This document shows, piece by piece, positions 61,552 through 64,000 of a stretch of 64,000 nt of DNA. The notes under the pieces were generated by a model. The model saw nothing but the letters and a program-made list of their open reading frames with translations. It was not told where the DNA came from and did no database searches. This DNA comes from Breoghania sp. GTDB lineage: Bacteria > Pseudomonadota > Alphaproteobacteria > Rhizobiales > Stappiaceae. Location of the stretch: positions 124,001 to 188,000 of the forward strand of contig NZ_JASJAV010000002.1 of NCBI RefSeq assembly GCF_030066895.1. Direction: 5' to 3'. A program made the translations under genes and the position numbers. Within the stretch, counting starts at the first letter, position 1. Each line of letters begins with the position of its first letter.

Positions 61552-61920
61552 CTAAAGGCTGAGGATGGAGCGCACGGCGGAAACGCTGAAGGGCTTGGGC
61601 AGCGTGGCGACCACGTTCAGCCTGTTGGCGACGACGGATGCCTTGGCAGTGTTGCCGTATTGGGTGTTGTAGCCCGAGATCACGATGATCTTCGCGGTGC
61701 AGCCGCGCTGGGCCAGTCATTCCAGCAGCTCGATGCCGTCCATCTCCGGCATGATCATGTCGAGCACGATATGGGTCGGCTGGCAGATGTCGTATTTCTT
61801 CTGAAATTCGCTCGGCTGCGTCGTCTTGCAGACGGAGAATTTGAGTTTGCTCGCAATGCGTTCGAGTACCTCGCCGAACTCGACTTCGTCATCGATCAGC
61901 AGCAGGCGTTTGTCCGTCAT
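61552..61920 (-). pseudogene. Single-domain response regulator, in-frame TGA
   Basis: CheY-like receiver of 122 codons. MTDKRLLLIDDEVEFGEVLE supplies the acidic pocket, HIVLDMIMPEMDG the phospho-acceptor Asp (near residue 52), and LPKPFSV the conserved Lys. TGA at 61717-61719 follows IELLE where Trp fits (before LAQRGCTAKIIVISG). Otherwise the frame is intact to TAG 61552. The ATG at 61920 is the natural start. No kinase is adjacent; output would be by protein contact. Confidence 0.85.
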
Positions 61921-62385
61921 TGGCTATCCAGCGTTTGTCTCTTTGCCCACCGCTGCAATCCGGCGCCCGCGATATCGGGCAAAGCAAAAGCCTGCGCATG
62001 AGCGGAGCCCCCGGAGCATTTCGGATGCTCGCGCCAATTGCGCAACAACAGGAATTGAAGTCCACGCGCCATCGCAACCTCTGTACATACTGGCGTGCCA
62101 AATGACGATAAGGCAGTCGGTTCGATGGTAAATTGCCGGGCTGGTTAAAGATTCCTAAAAGGAAAGTCCAGCCGTATGGAAAAAAGAAATATAGTCGTCA
62201 CATATGATCTCTAGAATGAGGGTTTTTGCGTCGAAACGAAGAAATTTTTCCGAAAAATACCGTTACAAAATTATTCTACGTGTAAACGCCGGAAAAGTGT
62301 AACGCGCCGGGAGGGCGTTGATCACCCCTCTCGCGCGCCGCAACCGACGATTGGCGGTCTCGCGCACTTGTGCGGGGAGGGCGGT
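61921..62385. other. Intergenic region upstream of the response regulator
   Basis: The stretch 62100-62290 is AT-rich. It holds a hairpin (GGCTGG ... CCAGCC, 62139-62173, with an inner TTCCT/AGGAA pair). It is probably the promoter region of the minus-strand response regulator. No gene seen. Confidence 0.5.
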
Positions 62386-63023
62386 TCACTCGCCGACGAT
62401 CATCACGTGTAGGGCGCGCGGCCCATGGGTGCCGAGGATCAGCGTCTGTTCGATATCGGTCGAGCGTGAGGGGCCCGACACCATGTTGACGGCGCGCGGC
62501 ATCTCCCCCTTGCCGTAATCCCGGCGGATGCGCTGCCACGCCGCTTCCATGTCCCCGTCGATATCCTTCGCCTCGATGACGACGATATGCAGCTCAGGCA
62601 GGAAATTGAGCGTCGTCGGATTGTCGGGACCGGACGAGAGCATCACCGTACCCGTCTCCGCAATGCCGCCGAGCGCATGGGAGAGGGCGGCCTCATCCGT
62701 GCCGTCGGAGGGGCCATTATGGATCTCCAGCGCGGGCGCGTCTTCCCACGGCATGCCGGTCAGGGCTTCATCGGCGCCGATGCGAACGGATGCGGGCAGA
62801 TTGCGCCCGCTGAGCTGGCGGGCCACCGCCTGCGGCGCGTCTTCAAGGCTTTCCACGCGCTCCACGCTCGCTTGCACAGATTCCACCATTCTTGCGAACA
62901 GTGCCGCGCGTTCCGCCTCGGGCACCTGGCCGCGCGCCGGAATGAGCCCCACGGGCGGATGTTCCAGCCGCCTTGCACCGTGCTGCGCCGCAGCCGCCTC
63001 AGAATTGCCTCGTGCGCACTCAT
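62386..63023 (-). pseudogene. lutC: LutC-like lactate utilization protein, N-terminal deletion/frameshift
   Basis: LUD-domain protein of the LutABC L-lactate oxidation complex. The ATG at 63023 follows a strong GGGAGGA and overlaps the lutB stop (ATGA). After MSAHEAILRRLRR the frame is lost near 62970 and resumes as PPVGLIPARGQVPEAERAAL. From there it is intact: LSSGPDNPTTLNFLPELHIV, GPSRSTDIEQTLILGTHGPR. Family members have about 20 more residues at the N-terminus, so a small deletion is likely. The frame ends at 62386. Confidence 0.85.
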
Positions 63024-64000
63024 GCCGCGTCCTCCCGTTCCGCCCATTGGGTGAGAAAGGTCTTGCCCTCGGGTGCTGGCAGATCGCGATATTTGGTCCA
63101 GGCGGAGGCAAGCAGCATGCAGGCAAAGCGTCCGCGCCGTCCGCCCAGAAGCCCGAGCGCGCGCATGGCGAGCCCGGTTGCGCGCCGGTAGAGCGCGGGG
63201 CGGCTTGCGAAAAACGCCCAGATCTTCAATCCGAACCGGTCGGCGTGCGGCTGCAGGTGGTGCTCGAATTCACGCTCCCGCCAGTGCCGCATCATCTTCG
63301 GCAAGGGAATGCGCATCGGGCACATGGCCTCGCAGCGTCCGCAGAAGGTGGAGGTGTTGGGCAGGTGCCCCGCCTCGTCGATGGAGGTGAGCGAGGGGGG
63401 GCAGCACCGCGCCCATCGGACCCGGATAGATCCAGCCATACGCATGCCCGCCGATGGCGTGGTAGACCGGGCAATGGTTCATGCAGGCGCCGCAGCGGAT
63501 GCAGCGCAGCATGTTCTGATACTCGGTGCCCAGCACGTCGGAGCGCCCGTTGTCGAGCAGCACCACATGTTATTCCTCCGGCCCGTCCGGATCGCCCGGC
63601 CGTCGCGGTCTGGTCGAGAACGTGGTGTAGACGGAGGTATCCTGTCCGGTGGCGGAGCGTGCCAGAACGCGCAGGATCTGCGAGATGTCCTCCAGCGTCG
63701 GCGTGATCTTTTCCAGCGTCGTCAGCACAATATGAACCTTGCCGAGCGTCTGGGCAGGTTGCCGTTGCCCTCGTTGGTGACGATGACGGACGACCCCGTT
63801 TCCGCGATCAGGAAATTCGCCCGCGTGATTCCCCACCTCGGCATCGAAATACTTCTGCCGCAGGATCGCGCGCGCCTCGTTCAGAAGCGTCGTTGGCTCC
63901 TCCAGGTTGCGGTCGGGATCGAGATGGGTATGGGCGCGGCGGAATTCGCTCTCCACCTCGGATTTGTTGACATGCACCGCGGGCGCGATGATATGGGACA
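63020..64000 (-). pseudogene. lutB: LutB-like iron-sulfur lactate utilization protein, partial and disrupted
   Basis: Iron-sulfur subunit of LutABC; the 5' end lies beyond the window. Visible are LGKVHIVLTTLEKITPTLED, ARSATGQDTSVYTTFS, the first 4Fe-4S cluster ([15 protein letters not shown]) and the second ([15 protein letters not shown]). Lesions: a pair of shifts near 63760-63830, an in-frame TAA at about 63570 (GPEE[12 protein letters not shown]), and a frameshift near 63395-63402 in a run of seven G between the cluster motifs. The C-terminus ends TQWAEREDAA, overlapping lutC. lutA should lie further right. Confidence 0.85.

Noticed and set aside
1-64000. TGA reassigned to tryptophan, as in some reduced alphaproteobacteria
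   Set aside because: Intact genes here end naturally at TGA (for example xseA 24817, gshA 54036, the phasin at 36231, potI 13188). TAA, TAG and frameshift lesions also occur at similar overall frequency, so recoding does not explain the pattern.
1-64000. CRISPR array, prophage, integrase or transposase gene
   Set aside because: No regularly spaced repeats and no ORF resembling integrase, transposase or phage structural proteins were found on either strand.

Overview
The window reads as chromosomal DNA of a high-GC alphaproteobacterium, most likely Hyphomicrobiales (Rhizobiales) and possibly a marine Stappiaceae-like lineage. This is inferred from a PdhS-type cell-cycle kinase, a tRNA-His without G-1 and with A73, phasins, an Irr-type iron box, a double glutamine-synthetase polyamine cluster and a LysR/DUF1127 pair. 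No rRNA, CRISPR array, prophage or transposase was seen.

Layout. 1-2.2 kb: end of a DctD-like sigma-54 activator and a PleD-like diguanylate cyclase. 2.5-13.2 kb: a polyamine island with puuB, an aminotransferase, puuA, a GntR regulator, a second puuA and the uptake genes potFGHI. 13.2-19.4 kb: an AsmA-like protein, acetoacetyl-CoA synthetase and a GGDEF-EAL protein. 19.5-26.2 kb (minus strand): a second-type FtsH, a ferric-iron ABC permease and binding protein preceded by a candidate Irr box, and xseA. 26.5-35.4 kb: a universal stress protein, a Pat-type acetyltransferase and a giant acidic PdhS-like kinase. 35.8-40.1 kb: two phasins, tRNA-His, a thiamine-diphosphate enzyme and Hsp20. 40.5-47.2 kb: an APH/AAA kinase fusion, a secreted protein, a dctPQM TRAP transporter and a FUSC transporter. 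47.6-54 kb: acyl-CoA dehydrogenase, a multihaem cytochrome, an envelope protein, rsmE and gshA. 54-64 kb: a second c-di-GMP protein, DUF937- and DUF1127-like proteins, two paralogous LysR genes, a response regulator and lutC/lutB.

The dominant property is gene decay. About 34 of 45 protein genes carry at least one frameshift, in-frame stop or internal deletion, roughly 75-80 lesions by eye. Some deletions remove hundreds of bases or excise active-site motifs. Other genes are uninterrupted: the 4.8 kb pdhS, xseA, gshA, acyl-CoA dehydrogenase, potI and the GntR regulator. This fits either early genome erosion, as in a newly host-restricted bacterium, or a badly polished assembly. The multi-codon deletions and the clean 4.8 kb ORF argue against simple sequencing noise, but reads are needed to decide.

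The window also holds at least three families of long palindromic repeats, two poly-C tracts of 12-13 bases, and several candidate regulatory sites: GntR operators, an Irr box, a CtrA site, a PhaR-like palindrome, an Hsp20 RNA thermometer and a motif shared by the twin LysR genes.
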